DNA of 64,000 nucleotides from Ectorhizobium quercum (GCF_026552795.1 NZ_JANFPI010000003.1:620001-684000); one strand, 5' to 3'; shown: positions 1-8,655, counted from the stretch's first letter. Notes: a model not told the origin generated them from the sequence alone. Made by a program: numbers and translations.

Positions 1-165
1 ATCGACGCGCTCGAAGGCACCGCCGTCGCGGCGCTCGACGATATCCGGCGTGAACAGCTCGTCCTTGAACGGCTGGACGGGTGCCTGCTGGGCGAGCGCC
101 TGCGCGCTCAGGAACAGGGCCAGAAGCCCCGGAACGGCGGCTTTTGCGAAATGAACTGTGGACAT
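1..165 (-). CDS. Exported protein, N-terminal part only (runs off the window)
   Basis: Only the first 55 codons are inside the window. The N-terminus is a typical Sec signal peptide: MSTVHFAKAAV, then a hydrophobic stretch (PGLLALFLSAQ), ending in an ALA-Q cleavage site near residue 27. The mature part begins QQAPVQPFKDELF. The ATG at 165 has GGAAG five bases upstream, so I prefer it over the in-frame ATG at 177. The protein is exported to the periplasm or beyond. Its function cannot be told from this fragment. It is divergent from parE. Confidence 0.6.
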   Translation of the reverse strand, partial: MSTVHFAKAAVPGLLALFLSAQALAQQAPVQPFKDELFTPDIVERRDGGAFERVD

Positions 166-412
166 GCGCGCTTCCATCGGGTTCAAAAGACGGTACGAGC
201 CTTGCCATCCGGCGTCCGGCAAAGCAATCCTCTGGAACAGATCAGGCCCGTGGCCGGGCATTTGCGGCGTTTTGCGCGAACATCACGGCCCTTCCATGAC
301 ATGCGCGGCGTTTCGCTTTCTGGCAGAATCGCGGTGATTCGGCTGCCCGGCAACGCGCGCCAGAGCATCCTTCGATCAGGCGGAAGCGCCAGATCGAAAA
401 TCGGATGCTAAT

Positions 413-516
413 GAGGTAGAGCATTTCCCGCAAAAGTGCGCCGCGGTTTTGCGTTCGGAAATGGGGAATAACGACGAGGTAGAGCGGTCAGGCAATTCCG
501 TGAAGCGCTGAACCGC
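413..516. repeat. Rhizobiales-type intergenic palindromic repeat upstream of parE
   Basis: Two hairpins lie in tandem. The first contains CGCAAAAGTGCGCCGCGG plus TTTTGCG, i.e. arms CGCAAAA/TTTTGCG. The second has arms AGAGCGGT/ACCGCTCT (about 481-516). The decamer GAGGTAGAGC occurs twice (413-422 and 476-485), so the element has a direct-repeat frame as well. From memory, the CGCAAAAGTG...CGGTTTTGCG core matches a short palindromic element scattered through intergenic DNA of Rhizobium, Sinorhizobium and relatives. It occupies the distal half of the 366-bp gap (178-543) before parE. I see nothing recognisable in 178-412. Confidence 0.6.
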
Positions 517-543
517 TCTGAAGCACGAGAACAAGACGACCCG

Positions 544-2604
544 ATGAGCGATAACAGCAACGACCTCTTCTCCAGCATGGCCATGCCCGCCCGACCGGTG
601 AAGGCCCCGGTGCCGGCAACGCCGCCCGAGCAGGCTGCCGCCCCCGCGCGCGCCGCGCCGCAGACGTCATCGGCCGAAAACTACGACGCTTCGGCGATCC
701 GGGTTCTGGAAGGTCTGGAGCCGGTTCGCATGCGTCCCGGCATGTATATCGGCGGCACGGACGAAAAGGCGCTGCACCATCTCTTCGCCGAGGTCATCGA
801 CAACTCGATGGACGAGGCCGTCGCCGGCCATGCGAACTTCATCGAGGTTCATCTCGACGCCGAGGGCTTCCTGACGGTGACGGATAACGGCCGCGGCATT
901 CCGGTCGAGAACCATCCGCAGGTTCCCGGCAAGTCGACGCTGGAAGTCATCATGACCAAGCTGCATGCCGGCGGCAAGTTCGATGGCAAGGCCTACGAGA
1001 CCTCCGGCGGCCTGCACGGCGTCGGCGTCTCGGTCGTCAATGCCCTTTCGGATCTTCTGGAAGTCGAGGTGGCGCGCGGCCGGAAGCTCTACCGCCAGCG
1101 CTTTTCGCGCGGTGTTCCCCTTGGCGGGCTGGAAGAACTGGGCGATGTTCACAACCGCCGAGGCACCCGCGTCCGTTTCCATCCGGACCCGCAGATCTTC
1201 GGCCCGCATGCGAGGTTCGATCCGGGCCGGCTGTACCGCATGGCACGGTCGAAGGCCTATCTGTTCGGCGGCGTCGAAATCCGCTGGAGCTGCGATCCGT
1301 CCGTCGTGCCCGCCGGCGGCGAGGTCCAGGAAAAGGCCGTCTTCCACTTCCCCGACGGGCTGAAGGACTATCTCGCCGCGGCGATCGGCAAGGACTACAC
1401 GGTTACGCGCGAAATCTTCGCCGGCCGCACCGAGAAGACCGGCGGCCATGGCGCCGTCGAATGGGCCGTCGCCTGGTGGGGCGGCGATCAGGAGGTCCAT
1501 TCCTATTGTAATACTATTCCGACGCCCGAGGGCGGCACGCACGAGGCGGGCCTGCGCATCGCGCTCCTCAAGGGCCTGAAGAACTATGCCGAACTGACGC
1601 AGAACAAGCGCGCCGCGCAGATCACCACCGACGACGTGATGATTTCGGCCATCGGCATGCTTTCGGTTTTCATCCGCGAGCCGGAATTTGTCGGCCAGAC
1701 CAAGGACCGGCTGGCCACGGGCGAGGCGCAGCGCATCGTCGAAAACGCGCTGCGCGACCCGTTCGACCACTATCTCGCGGGAAATCCGAACGAGGCCGCC
1801 AAGCTCCTCGACTGGGTGATCGAGCGCTCGGAAGAGCGCCTTCGCCGCCGCAAGGAAAAGGAAGTCAACCGCAAGACGGCGGTGCGCAAGCTGCGCCTGC
1901 CCGGCAAGCTCGCCGATTGCTCGCAGAACACGGCCGAAGGCGCGGAAATCTTTCTGGTCGAGGGCGATTCGGCCGGCGGCTCGGCCAAGCAGGCGCGCAA
2001 CCGCGCCAATCAGGCAATCCTGCCGCTGCGGGGCAAGATCCTCAACGTCGCCAGTGCCGGACGGGAAAAGCTCGTCGCCAACCAGCAGATCGCCGATCTC
2101 ATTCAGGCGCTCGGCTGCGGCACGCGCTCGAAATACCGCGAGGAGGACCTGCGCTACGAACGGATCGTCATTATGACCGATGCCGATGTCGACGGCGCGC
2201 ACATCGCCTCGCTGCTCATCACGTTCTTCTATCAGGAAATGCCCGAGCTGATCCGCGGCAATCATCTCTATCTGGCCGTGCCGCCGCTTTACAAGATCAC
2301 CCAGGGGCAGAAGAGCGCCTATGCGCGCGACGACGCCCACCGGCAGGAACTGATGGAAACGGAGTTCAAGGGACGCGGCAAGGTCGAGATCAGCCGGTTC
2401 AAGGGGCTTGGCGAGATGCTGCCGGCCCAGCTCAAGGAAACCACGATGGACCCGAGGCACCGCACCCTGCTGCGCGTCGCCATCGACATGGAGGACTTCG
2501 AGGTAACCCGCGACGCCGTGGAAAGCCTCATGGGCACGAAAGCCGAATCCCGCTTCCGCTTCATCCAGGAGCGCGCCGCCTTCGCGGAGAATCTCGACAT
2601 CTGA
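544..2604 (+). CDS. parE: DNA topoisomerase IV subunit B (ParE)
   Basis: ATP-dependent type IIA topoisomerase subunit. With ParC it decatenates daughter chromosomes and removes positive supercoils. The GHKL ATPase domain shows EVIDNSMDEA (catalytic Glu near residue 83, Mg-binding Asn near 87) and GGLHGVGVSVVNAL from about 155. The TOPRIM domain shows EGDSAGGSA (E473) and DADVDGAH (D546, D548, D550). The end carries the SRFKGLGEM and DPRHRTLLRV signatures. At 686 residues it is full length for alphaproteobacterial ParE and lacks the extra insert of proteobacterial GyrB. A poorly conserved Ala/Pro-rich segment of about 40 residues precedes the ATPase domain. A large antisense ORF opposite it is a coding shadow. 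Confidence 0.96.
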   Translation: MSDNSNDLFSSMAMPARPVKAPVPATPPEQAAAPARAAPQTSSAENYDASAIRVLEGLEPVRMRPGMYIGGTDEKALHHLFAEVIDNSMDEAVAGHANFIEVHLDAEGFLTVTDNGRGIPVENHPQVPGKSTLEVIMTKLHAGGKFDGKAYETSGGLHGVGVSVVNALSDLLEVEVARGRKLYRQRFSRGVPLGGLEELGDVHNRRGTRVRFHPDPQIFGPHARFDPGRLYRMARSKAYLFGGVEIRWSCDPSVVPAGGEVQEKAVFHFPDGLKDYLAAAIGKDYTVTREIFAGRTEKTGGHGAVEWAVAWWGGDQEVHSYCNTIPTPEGGTHEAGLRIALLKGLKNYAELTQNKRAAQITTDDVMISAIGMLSVFIREPEFVGQTKDRLATGEAQRIVENALRDPFDHYLAGNPNEAAKLLDWVIERSEERLRRRKEKEVNRKTAVRKLRLPGKLADCSQNTAEGAEIFLVEGDSAGGSAKQARNRANQAILPLRGKILNVASAGREKLVANQQIADLIQALGCGTRSKYREEDLRYERIVIMTDADVDGAHIASLLITFFYQEMPELIRGNHLYLAVPPLYKITQGQKSAYARDDAHRQELMETEFKGRGKVEISRFKGLGEMLPAQLKETTMDPRHRTLLRVAIDMEDFEVTRDAVESLMGTKAESRFRFIQERAAFAENLDI

Positions 2605-2609
2605 TCAGG

Positions 2610-2657
2610 GCGCGGCTGAGGCGGTTTACGTCATCGCAAAAAAGCCGCGCTTTTCTT
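2610..2657 (+). terminator. Possible intrinsic terminator after parE
   Basis: GCGCGGCT (2610-2617) pairs with AGCCGCGC (2643-2650) across a 25-base loop and is followed by TTTTCTT. The loop is long, so termination may be weak. It lies between the parE stop and the permease start and could partly insulate the two. Confidence 0.4.
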
Positions 2658-2693
2658 GCAAGCGTAACATGGATACCCCATAAAGGGATCAAT

Positions 2694-3902
2694 GTGAATC
2701 CGACAACAAAAAGCCCTCATCCATTGCGCGCTCAAAACGACAGCAAATCGAAAGGCCAGCCACGCTGGCTCGGCCCCGCCTCCAGTTCCAACCGTGTGCC
2801 GATCATTTCTCCCATTGCCGCTGCGCGCTGGCTGCTCGTCTTCGTGGTTCTGGCGGGCATCTATTTCTTTCACGGCTTTCTGGTGCCGATTCTGGCAGCG
2901 CTGGTGATCGGTTTCGCAAGCTGGCCGGTCTATCGCGACATCCTCAAGATGACCCGGGGCAACACGGCGATCGGCGCCACGATAGCGCTGCTGCTCATCC
3001 TGTTCTTCATCATCGTGCCGATCATGATCGCCGTGACCTACGCCATCGAGGAGGTGAAGGTCTGGTTCGCCTGGTCGCTCGAGGCGAACCGCGTCGGCGC
3101 GGAGGTTCCGCAATGGATCGCCGCCGTTCCCGGCATCGGGGAATGGCTGACCCAGCAATGGGACAAGCATATCGGCGCACCCGGCGCCATCGGCACGCTG
3201 ATTCAGCTCGTCAGCGGTGCCAACATCGGCAACATCTACCGCGCGGTCATGGCAGCCGGCGGCGGCGCGTTTCACCTGCTGCTGACGCTGCTTTTCATGC
3301 TGATCGCGCTGTTCTTCGTCTATAAGGACGGCGCCTCCTTCGTAAAGCAGATCGACCTCATCGGCGAACGCATCCTGCCCGGTCGCTGGGAGCGCATTTC
3401 CCGCGTCGTCCCGGCGACGATCAGCTCGACCGTCACCGGAATGACGCTGATCGCCATCGGCGAGGGCATCGTGCTCGGTATCGCCTACTGGATTGCGGGC
3501 GTTCCCTCCCCGGTCACGTTCGGTGTCATCACCGGCATCATGGCACTCATTCCCGGCGGCGCGCCGCTCTCCTTCACGCTGGTGTCGCTGTATCTGGTCG
3601 CCAACGGCCAGCCGGTGCATGGCCTGGCGCTCTTCCTCTGGGGCACGGTGGAACTTTTCATCGTCGACAAGACGCTGCGCCCGAAACTCGTCGGCGGACC
3701 GATCAAGCTGCCCTTCCTGCCGACCTTTTTCGGTCTGGTCGGAGGCGTCAAGACGATGGGTTTCCTCGGCCTCTTCATCGGTCCGGTGCTGATGGCGCTG
3801 CTCGTCGCGATCTGGCGGGAATGGCTGCGCGAGGTGAAGGACGAGGAAACGCCCGAGATCATCCGCCCCGAGCGGCTGGAACTGGAAGCCAAGGTCGAAT
3901 AA
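2694..3902 (+). CDS. AI-2E family transporter (PerM/YdiK-type permease)
   Basis: Polytopic inner-membrane protein of 402 residues. A basic N-terminus of about 40 residues is followed by hydrophobic segments (ARWLLVFVVLAGIYFF, then ILAALVIGFASWPVY, ATIALLLILFFIIVPIMIAV). A soluble loop comes next, then the C-terminal membrane bundle that includes GVITGIMALIPGGAPLSF. This layout is typical of the AI-2E transporter/PerM family. Members export varied small molecules or sodium; the substrate is not readable here. I chose the GTG at 2694 because AGGG sits about six bases upstream; the open frame extends far into parE antisense-free sequence without a better start. It lies 89 bases after parE. Confidence 0.85.
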   Translation: MNPTTKSPHPLRAQNDSKSKGQPRWLGPASSSNRVPIISPIAAARWLLVFVVLAGIYFFHGFLVPILAALVIGFASWPVYRDILKMTRGNTAIGATIALLLILFFIIVPIMIAVTYAIEEVKVWFAWSLEANRVGAEVPQWIAAVPGIGEWLTQQWDKHIGAPGAIGTLIQLVSGANIGNIYRAVMAAGGGAFHLLLTLLFMLIALFFVYKDGASFVKQIDLIGERILPGRWERISRVVPATISSTVTGMTLIAIGEGIVLGIAYWIAGVPSPVTFGVITGIMALIPGGAPLSFTLVSLYLVANGQPVHGLALFLWGTVELFIVDKTLRPKLVGGPIKLPFLPTFFGLVGGVKTMGFLGLFIGPVLMALLVAIWREWLREVKDEETPEIIRPERLELEAKVE

Positions 3903-3985
3903 GGGATGCGGCGGTCACAGCCGTTTTTCCGCTTCAATTGTGTGGTGAATCCGGGCAATATTCCGTTTTGACAAGGGGCTTTCCC

Positions 3986-4396
3986 ATGCAGGCTGCCGTC
4001 ATCCTGATGACCATCATGGGCTGCGACGACGCCGCGACCATGTGCCACTACGTCGCCACGCCGGAACAACGCTGGCCGACGATCGCTCTTTGCGAGGCGG
4101 CTTCGGAGGAGCAGCTCAGCGCCTATGCGAACCGGAGCAATTACCCGGTCCTGATCGCCGCCTGCCAAGTGCCGGCGGAAACCGTTGCCGAAGCTCCGCC
4201 CGCAGAACCGCAAACGCAGGCCGCCGACGAATCGGCGACCACCGCCGTGAACGAGCGGGTCGGCCTGACGAGAAAGGCCATCGAGCGCGCCCGCGGATTG
4301 CTTCCGAGCGCCGACGGAATGAAGGAACTCGCCGCCAAGCCGGTGCATGTGGTGTCCGACGGCTATGACTGGGTCGTCAGCGTGTTTCGCAAATAG
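3986..4396 (+). CDS. Small conserved hypothetical protein, 136 residues
   Basis: The N-terminal part has three or four cysteines (MGCDDAATMCHYV, IALCEAA, IAACQV) in a compact region of about 65 residues. A Pro/Ala/Glu linker (residues about 68-90) leads to a helical C-terminal segment (RKAIERARGLLPSADGMKEL) and a final SDGYDWVVSVFRK. The ATG at 3986 is preceded by AAGGGG. I recognise the pattern as a rhizobial hypothetical but not its function. The paired cysteines suggest a disulfide-bonded exported domain, although the first residues (MQAAVILMTIM) are only a weak signal peptide. It is convergent with the DUF2336 gene. Confidence 0.6.
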   Translation: MQAAVILMTIMGCDDAATMCHYVATPEQRWPTIALCEAASEEQLSAYANRSNYPVLIAACQVPAETVAEAPPAEPQTQAADESATTAVNERVGLTRKAIERARGLLPSADGMKELAAKPVHVVSDGYDWVVSVFRK

Positions 4397-4401
4397 GCCG
4401 C

Positions 4402-5553
4402 TCAGGCCGCCTCCAGGATCATGGAGCCGACATAATCGCGGGCGGCCCGGCGCTGACGGTCGATCTCGGCCCGTTCGACGATATCGAGCAACTCGCCCGC
4501 GGTCGAATGCGGCGGCACCCGGTCGCGAAAACGCCTGACCAGTGTGGCCGCGATTTCACTTTCACCCTTGATGTCGTCGGAGCGACCGGCCTCGCGCCAG
4601 AGCATCACCGCCTCGACGAACAGGACGCTCACGTCGCGGGCAAGCCCGACCGATTCGAACAGCGCCCGCACGGCATGCATGCGTCCCGTCGCAAGGATTG
4701 ACCGCACCCGCCGCTCTTCCAGCCCGGACAGGTTGCGGATCGCCTCGGCGAAGAATTCGATGCGCCCAGCGCAAAGGGCCTGCATCAGGAAAGCCGGGGT
4801 CAGCCGGCCGCTGGCGCGCATGTGCTCCACCAGTTCCGGAAGCTCGTCGCGGGCAGCGGTTCCGGCGATCACCACCGCCGCCAGCTCGCAGATTTCGCGG
4901 GTCAGGCGGCGCATGCGCAGTCCGCCGATCACATTGCGGACCAGATCCAGTTCCGCCAGCGCGTTGCCGAGTTCGGCGACCAGAATATGCCGGGCGTCAG
5001 CAGGCAGATCGCCCCGTTCCAAAAGAGCGGCGCGAATAGCGGCCTCCGCTGCGAAACGCTCCGCCATGCGGCGCAGGCTGATGCGGCCGATCCGGGCCGT
5101 GCCGTTTTCGAGAAGGACCGATATCACCTCCGGCTCCCCGACTTCCGCGACCGCGGCCGCCACGGGCGCGCTCAGGCCGGTGCGGGCGGCGATGGCCGCG
5201 CGGGTACAGACATCGCCCCGGCCGATGAGATCGATCAGGTCGGCATCGAGCAGCACGGGTGAAGAAGCCAGAACCGTCGCCGCAATTTCCGACTGGTCCT
5301 GCGCAAGCGACAGGACGATGGCGCGGGGCGCCTCGGCCGAAACGGCGAGCGCTTCGGCAAGCCCAAGGCGCACGACCGGCGAAGGATCGTCCAGAAGATG
5401 CGTGATCGCGATCATGGCGGCCTTGCGCTGTTCTCCGAACAGCGTCGATTGAAGATAGGCCCGGACCAGCGCCTTCGCGGCGGCTGCCCTTTCTGCGGCT
5501 TTCGCCGTTTCCGCCCACCGAAGAAATGCCTGTACGATCACGGGAAACCTCAT
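4402..5553 (-). CDS. DUF2336 domain-containing helical-repeat protein
   Basis: An all-helical, alanine-rich protein of 383 residues with HEAT-like repeats. The stretch ITHLLDDPSPVVRLGLAEAL followed by repeated DLIGRGDV / GEPEVISVLLENG units is characteristic of DUF2336 (PF10098), a family found almost only in Alphaproteobacteria. No signal peptide or membrane segment is present, so it should be cytoplasmic. The function of the family is unknown; some members lie near signalling genes. It is divergent from the CitE-like gene, with a 108-bp shared upstream region that contains a CtrA-like half-site. Confidence 0.85.
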   Translation of the reverse strand: MRFPVIVQAFLRWAETAKAAERAAAAKALVRAYLQSTLFGEQRKAAMIAITHLLDDPSPVVRLGLAEALAVSAEAPRAIVLSLAQDQSEIAATVLASSPVLLDADLIDLIGRGDVCTRAAIAARTGLSAPVAAAVAEVGEPEVISVLLENGTARIGRISLRRMAERFAAEAAIRAALLERGDLPADARHILVAELGNALAELDLVRNVIGGLRMRRLTREICELAAVVIAGTAARDELPELVEHMRASGRLTPAFLMQALCAGRIEFFAEAIRNLSGLEERRVRSILATGRMHAVRALFESVGLARDVSVLFVEAVMLWREAGRSDDIKGESEIAATLVRRFRDRVPPHSTAGELLDIVERAEIDRQRRAARDYVGSMILEAA

Positions 5554-5635
5554 CAGGCAGGCGGTGGTTGATGATTCCGCCTGCGCCCGGTTTCACGCTA
5601 TCGGGGAAAAGTTTATGATTGGTTCACCATACCCC

Positions 5636-5643
5636 TTAACCAT
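5636..5643 (+). promoter_or_regulatory. CtrA-like half-site between DUF2336 and CitE-like genes
   Basis: TTAACCAT matches the half-site form of the CtrA recognition sequence known from Caulobacter and Rhizobiales. It lies 19 bases before the ATG of the CitE-like gene and 83 bases before the start of the divergent DUF2336 gene. The flanks form an imperfect inverted repeat (TGGTT...AACCA). A single octamer can occur by chance, so the call is tentative. Confidence 0.3.
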
Positions 5644-5661
5644 TGCGTCGCATCCATTCGT

Positions 5662-6336
5662 ATGACTTATGAAGCTCTTCCCTTTCCCCGTTCCTGGCTG
5701 CCGGTCGATGGCGATCCGGCGAGAGCGCTGGAATCGCAGGCCGATTGCATCCTCCTGTCGCCGGAAAGCCTGAACCGGGCACGGGAAAACCGTTCGCAGA
5801 AGCCGCCTCGGCGCTTCCTGCACATCCTGAACGGCGCGGACGAATCCGCCATCCTGCACGAAATGCTCCGCCTCGCCGTCGCTTGCGATCTGGAGGGCAT
5901 CTTTCTGTCGGGGCGAATGAACGGCGCCGATCTCCAGAGGATCGACGTTCTGCTTTCGGCCTGCGAGGCGACGGAGGGCAGGCAGCCCGGCTGCACCGCC
6001 ATCGCCGCCATGCCGGCGGAGGATGCGCCATCCGCCATGACGCTGGGCGGCTTTGCCGGAAAATCGCGCCGCCTTGCCGCGCTCGGCGGCGGCGGCGACG
6101 GCATCATCCAGTCCCTCGGCCTCAAAACGGGCGATGCGGAGCCGCTGCGGCTGGTGCGCGGAATGACCGTTCTGGCCGCAGCCGGCGCCGGCGTCCCTGC
6201 CCTTGCCGGCCCATCGTCGGGATTGTCTCCCGAAGCATTCGCCGCCGCCTGCCGCCGCGACCGCGCGGACGGCTTCGCCGGCAAGCTGGTTTGCACGCCG
6301 GACGAAGCGATCATTGCCAACGGAATATTTGCGTAA
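5662..6336 (+). CDS. Degenerate CitE-like (HpcH/HpaI aldolase superfamily) protein
   Basis: 224 residues. The start (DPARALESQADCILLSPESL) corresponds to the opening strand of CitE/malyl-CoA lyase TIM barrels (the family pattern is ALASGADAVILDLEDAV). The end, GFAGKLVCTPDEAIIANGIF, corresponds to the family's GFxGKxxIHPxQ...N..F signature. LRLVRGMTVLAAAGAGVPAL matches the R-x-x-x-x-AA-x-A-x-G helix. The Asp of the LED motif reads as Ser. The metal-binding Glu position appears to be Pro (AAMPAED), whereas the later Asp (GGGGDGI) seems retained. It is also shorter than the usual 280-300 residues. I infer a non-catalytic or altered paralogue. The alignment was made by eye. Confidence 0.6.
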   Translation: MTYEALPFPRSWLPVDGDPARALESQADCILLSPESLNRARENRSQKPPRRFLHILNGADESAILHEMLRLAVACDLEGIFLSGRMNGADLQRIDVLLSACEATEGRQPGCTAIAAMPAEDAPSAMTLGGFAGKSRRLAALGGGGDGIIQSLGLKTGDAEPLRLVRGMTVLAAAGAGVPALAGPSSGLSPEAFAAACRRDRADGFAGKLVCTPDEAIIANGIFA

Positions 6337-6344
6337 CCCCGGCC

Positions 6345-6953
6345 TCAGGGTGCCGGAGGGCGCTCGAGGGTGAAGACCTCCGCGCCGCCGTCGGCGTAAT
6401 CCATATAACCCAGGCGGGCGACGGAGCGCGCAGTCTTCATGTCGAGACGACCGTCCTTGAGAATCGAGTCGTCGATATGGATGCCGACCACCTGGCCGAA
6501 AACCACCGTCGCTTCGACCTCGCGGCCCTCGACGTCGTGCGGCTGCATGATCTGGGTGACGCGGCATTCCAGAACGGCCCGGGCCTCGCCCACATAGGGC
6601 GCATCGACCAGCCGCGCGGGAACGGGCGTCAGCCCGGCCAGTTCGAACTCGTTGACGCCATAGGCGGCGGGCGCGGAGCTGGCATTCATCGCCCCAACGA
6701 GATCCATGCTGACGAGGCTGGCGGTGAACACGCCCGTTTCCATGCAGTTGCGCAGGCTGTCCTTGGCGTTGGTGGAGGAAAACATCACCAGCTTCGGGCG
6801 GTAGGACAGCGCGTTGAAGAAGGAATAGGGCGCGAGGTTCAGCGAATCGTCCCGGCCCTTCGTGCCGATCCAGCCGATCGGGCGCGGGGCGACGATGGCG
6901 TTGAACGGATCGTGCGGAAGGCCGTGATCGTTCCTGTCGGTCTCGTAAAACAT
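6345..6953 (-). CDS. Flavin reductase family protein (flavoredoxin type)
   Basis: 202-residue FMN-binding split-barrel protein. IVAPRPIGWIGT, followed by NLAPYSFFNALSYRPKLVMF, is the characteristic opening of flavoredoxin-like flavin reductases. DSLRNCMETGVFTASLVS and the ECRVTQIMQP segment complete the domain. Members bind FMN and reduce flavins or other acceptors with NAD(P)H. The ATG overlaps the stop of the upstream nitroreductase gene by one base (TGATG), so the two are probably translationally coupled and may share a redox substrate. The physiological substrate is unknown. Confidence 0.85.
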   Translation of the reverse strand: MFYETDRNDHGLPHDPFNAIVAPRPIGWIGTKGRDDSLNLAPYSFFNALSYRPKLVMFSSTNAKDSLRNCMETGVFTASLVSMDLVGAMNASSAPAAYGVNEFELAGLTPVPARLVDAPYVGEARAVLECRVTQIMQPHDVEGREVEATVVFGQVVGIHIDDSILKDGRLDMKTARSVARLGYMDYADGGAEVFTLERPPAP

Positions 6954-7531
6954 CAGCTCTCCACCCAGCTCGTGATTTCCTGCACGACAGGGCGCCCGCG
7001 GTCGCCCGGATGCGTTTCCATCGTGCCGATATGAATGAAACCGGCCACTTTCTCCCCGGACTGGAGCCCCAGCAGCGGGCGGGCACGGTCGTCATAGGCG
7101 AACCATTGCGTCAGCCAGGTGGCGGCATATCCGTGTGCATTGGCGGCCAGCAGCAGATTGTAGCAGACCGCGCCGGCGGACAGAACCTGTTCCCATTCCG
7201 GTATCTTCGGGTGCGGCGCGGCCCTCGAAACGACGCCGATGACGACCGGCGCCAGCAAGAGACGATTGCGCTCCAGCGTCACGGCGTCGTCGGAAACATC
7301 CGGCCGGTCCTGCCTGACCAGTTGCACAAGCGCCTCGCTGATGCGTTCCCTCGCCGCCCGGGAATAGACGACGAACCGCCACGGGGCGAGTTTGCCGTGA
7401 TCCGGAACGCGGCTTGCAAGCGCCAGGAGCGCCTCGATCTCTTCCCGGCCAGGACCCGGCGAGGTCATCATAGCGGGCGGGACGGAGCGGCGATTTCGAA
7501 GGTATTCGATCAGGTTCTGGTTTTCAGGCAT
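6953..7531 (-). CDS. Nitroreductase family protein (YdjA/RutE-like)
   Basis: 192 residues. LIEYLRNRRSVPPAMM near the start is the R-R-S FMN phosphate-binding region. RVPDHGKLAPWRFVVYS is the segment typical of YdjA-type oxidoreductases. AGAVCYNLLLAANAHGYAATWLTQW and the C-terminal GFIHIGTMETHP complete the fold. These enzymes are FMN-dependent homodimers using NAD(P)H. I chose the ATG at 7531 because the residues before it in the open frame do not look like the family. The flavin reductase gene follows with a one-base overlap. Confidence 0.85.
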   Translation of the reverse strand: MPENQNLIEYLRNRRSVPPAMMTSPGPGREEIEALLALASRVPDHGKLAPWRFVVYSRAARERISEALVQLVRQDRPDVSDDAVTLERNRLLLAPVVIGVVSRAAPHPKIPEWEQVLSAGAVCYNLLLAANAHGYAATWLTQWFAYDDRARPLLGLQSGEKVAGFIHIGTMETHPGDRGRPVVQEITSWVES

Positions 7532-7627
7532 GGCAGGACTCTTTTCCGGCGCGGTCTGGTCTTGAAATTGCCACCGCGTTGGTCTTGAAGTGAACATCAT
7601 GAACATAGAAGTCAACCGGCTGGATAC

Positions 7628-8629
7628 ATGACCCTGCATCCCATTCTCCGCCACGCTGCTCTTGCATGCGCGTTTTCAGCCGTGGCAACGTCGCCGCTCC
7701 TCGCACAAAGTCCTGCGCAAGAACCGTTTTCGAGCTTCAGGAACATCGATTCGACGATGAAGTCGCCGAAGATGAATGCCTTCGTGGACCCCGCGCTTGG
7801 AAACAATGCGTCCGCGAATATCCACGAGGTGTTCATGGAAGCCCGCCTGACGCCCGACGGCGAGCCGGTGCAGGAAGGTCTTGTGTGGCGGGTGTTCAGC
7901 CCCGTCTCCGGCGACGACGGCAAGCTGCCGCTTCTGGCCAGCGCCGAAGGCGGTTCGGCGGACTTTCAGCTCGCCCCGGGCGATTACTATGTGAATGTCA
8001 CCTTCGGACGGGCCGGCGCCACCAAGAAACTGACCGTTGCCCCGACCGGCGACACCGAGCAGCAGGTTCTCGTCCTCGATGCCGGCGGCGTGGTTCTGAA
8101 CGGCATCGCCGGCAGCGACTCACGCATTCCGCCGGAAAAGATGAGCTTTTCCATCTATTCCTCCGATGTGCAGGACGATGGCGAGCGCGGCCTCGTCGTT
8201 GCCAACGTCCGTCCTAACACCATCGTCCGGCTCAACACCGGCACCTATCACATCGTTTCCGAATACGGCAACGTCAACTCCGTCGTCCGCGCCAACATCC
8301 AGGTGGAAGCCGGCAAGCTGACGGAAGCCACCCTTCAGCACCGCGCCGCGCAGGTCTCCCTGAAACTGGTGTCCGACGAGGGCGGCGAAGCCATTGCCGA
8401 CACGGCATGGTCTGTCCTGACATCCGCCGGCGACTCGGTCAGCGAAAGCGTCTCCGCTTTCCCGACCCTGGTTCTGGCCGAGGGCGAATATGTCGCGATC
8501 GCCCGTAACAAGGAGCGCATCTACCAGCGCAACTTCACCGTCGAAGCCGGCCGCAACATCGATGTGGAACTGCTGCTCGACAAGCACCAGATGCGCAAGC
8601 AGGATGTTTCTTTCGCAGAGGACCTGTAG
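7628..8629 (+). CDS. Conserved exported protein, probable periplasmic beta-sandwich repeats
   Basis: 333 residues with a Sec signal peptide (basic N-terminus, ALACAFSAVATSPLLAQ, cleavage near residue 26). The mature part looks like three consecutive beta-sandwich-like segments. Each contains a phrase of the type APGDYYVNVTFGRA, LNTGTYHIVSEYGN and AEGEYVAIARNKERIYQ, followed by VEAG..: a carboxypeptidase-regulatory or Ig-like repeat. From memory, homologues are frequent in Rhizobiaceae without assigned function. It ends in a strong terminator shared with the convergent thrS. Function not inferred. Confidence 0.75.
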   Translation: MTLHPILRHAALACAFSAVATSPLLAQSPAQEPFSSFRNIDSTMKSPKMNAFVDPALGNNASANIHEVFMEARLTPDGEPVQEGLVWRVFSPVSGDDGKLPLLASAEGGSADFQLAPGDYYVNVTFGRAGATKKLTVAPTGDTEQQVLVLDAGGVVLNGIAGSDSRIPPEKMSFSIYSSDVQDDGERGLVVANVRPNTIVRLNTGTYHIVSEYGNVNSVVRANIQVEAGKLTEATLQHRAAQVSLKLVSDEGGEAIADTAWSVLTSAGDSVSESVSAFPTLVLAEGEYVAIARNKERIYQRNFTVEAGRNIDVELLLDKHQMRKQDVSFAEDL

Positions 8630-8655
8630 ATCTCTGCCAAGATCAGGTGAACGAG

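Noticed and set aside
667-2460. 597-residue open frame antisense to parE
   Set aside because: It is the mirror frame of a clear parE gene in GC-rich DNA, with no family similarity and no ribosome site.
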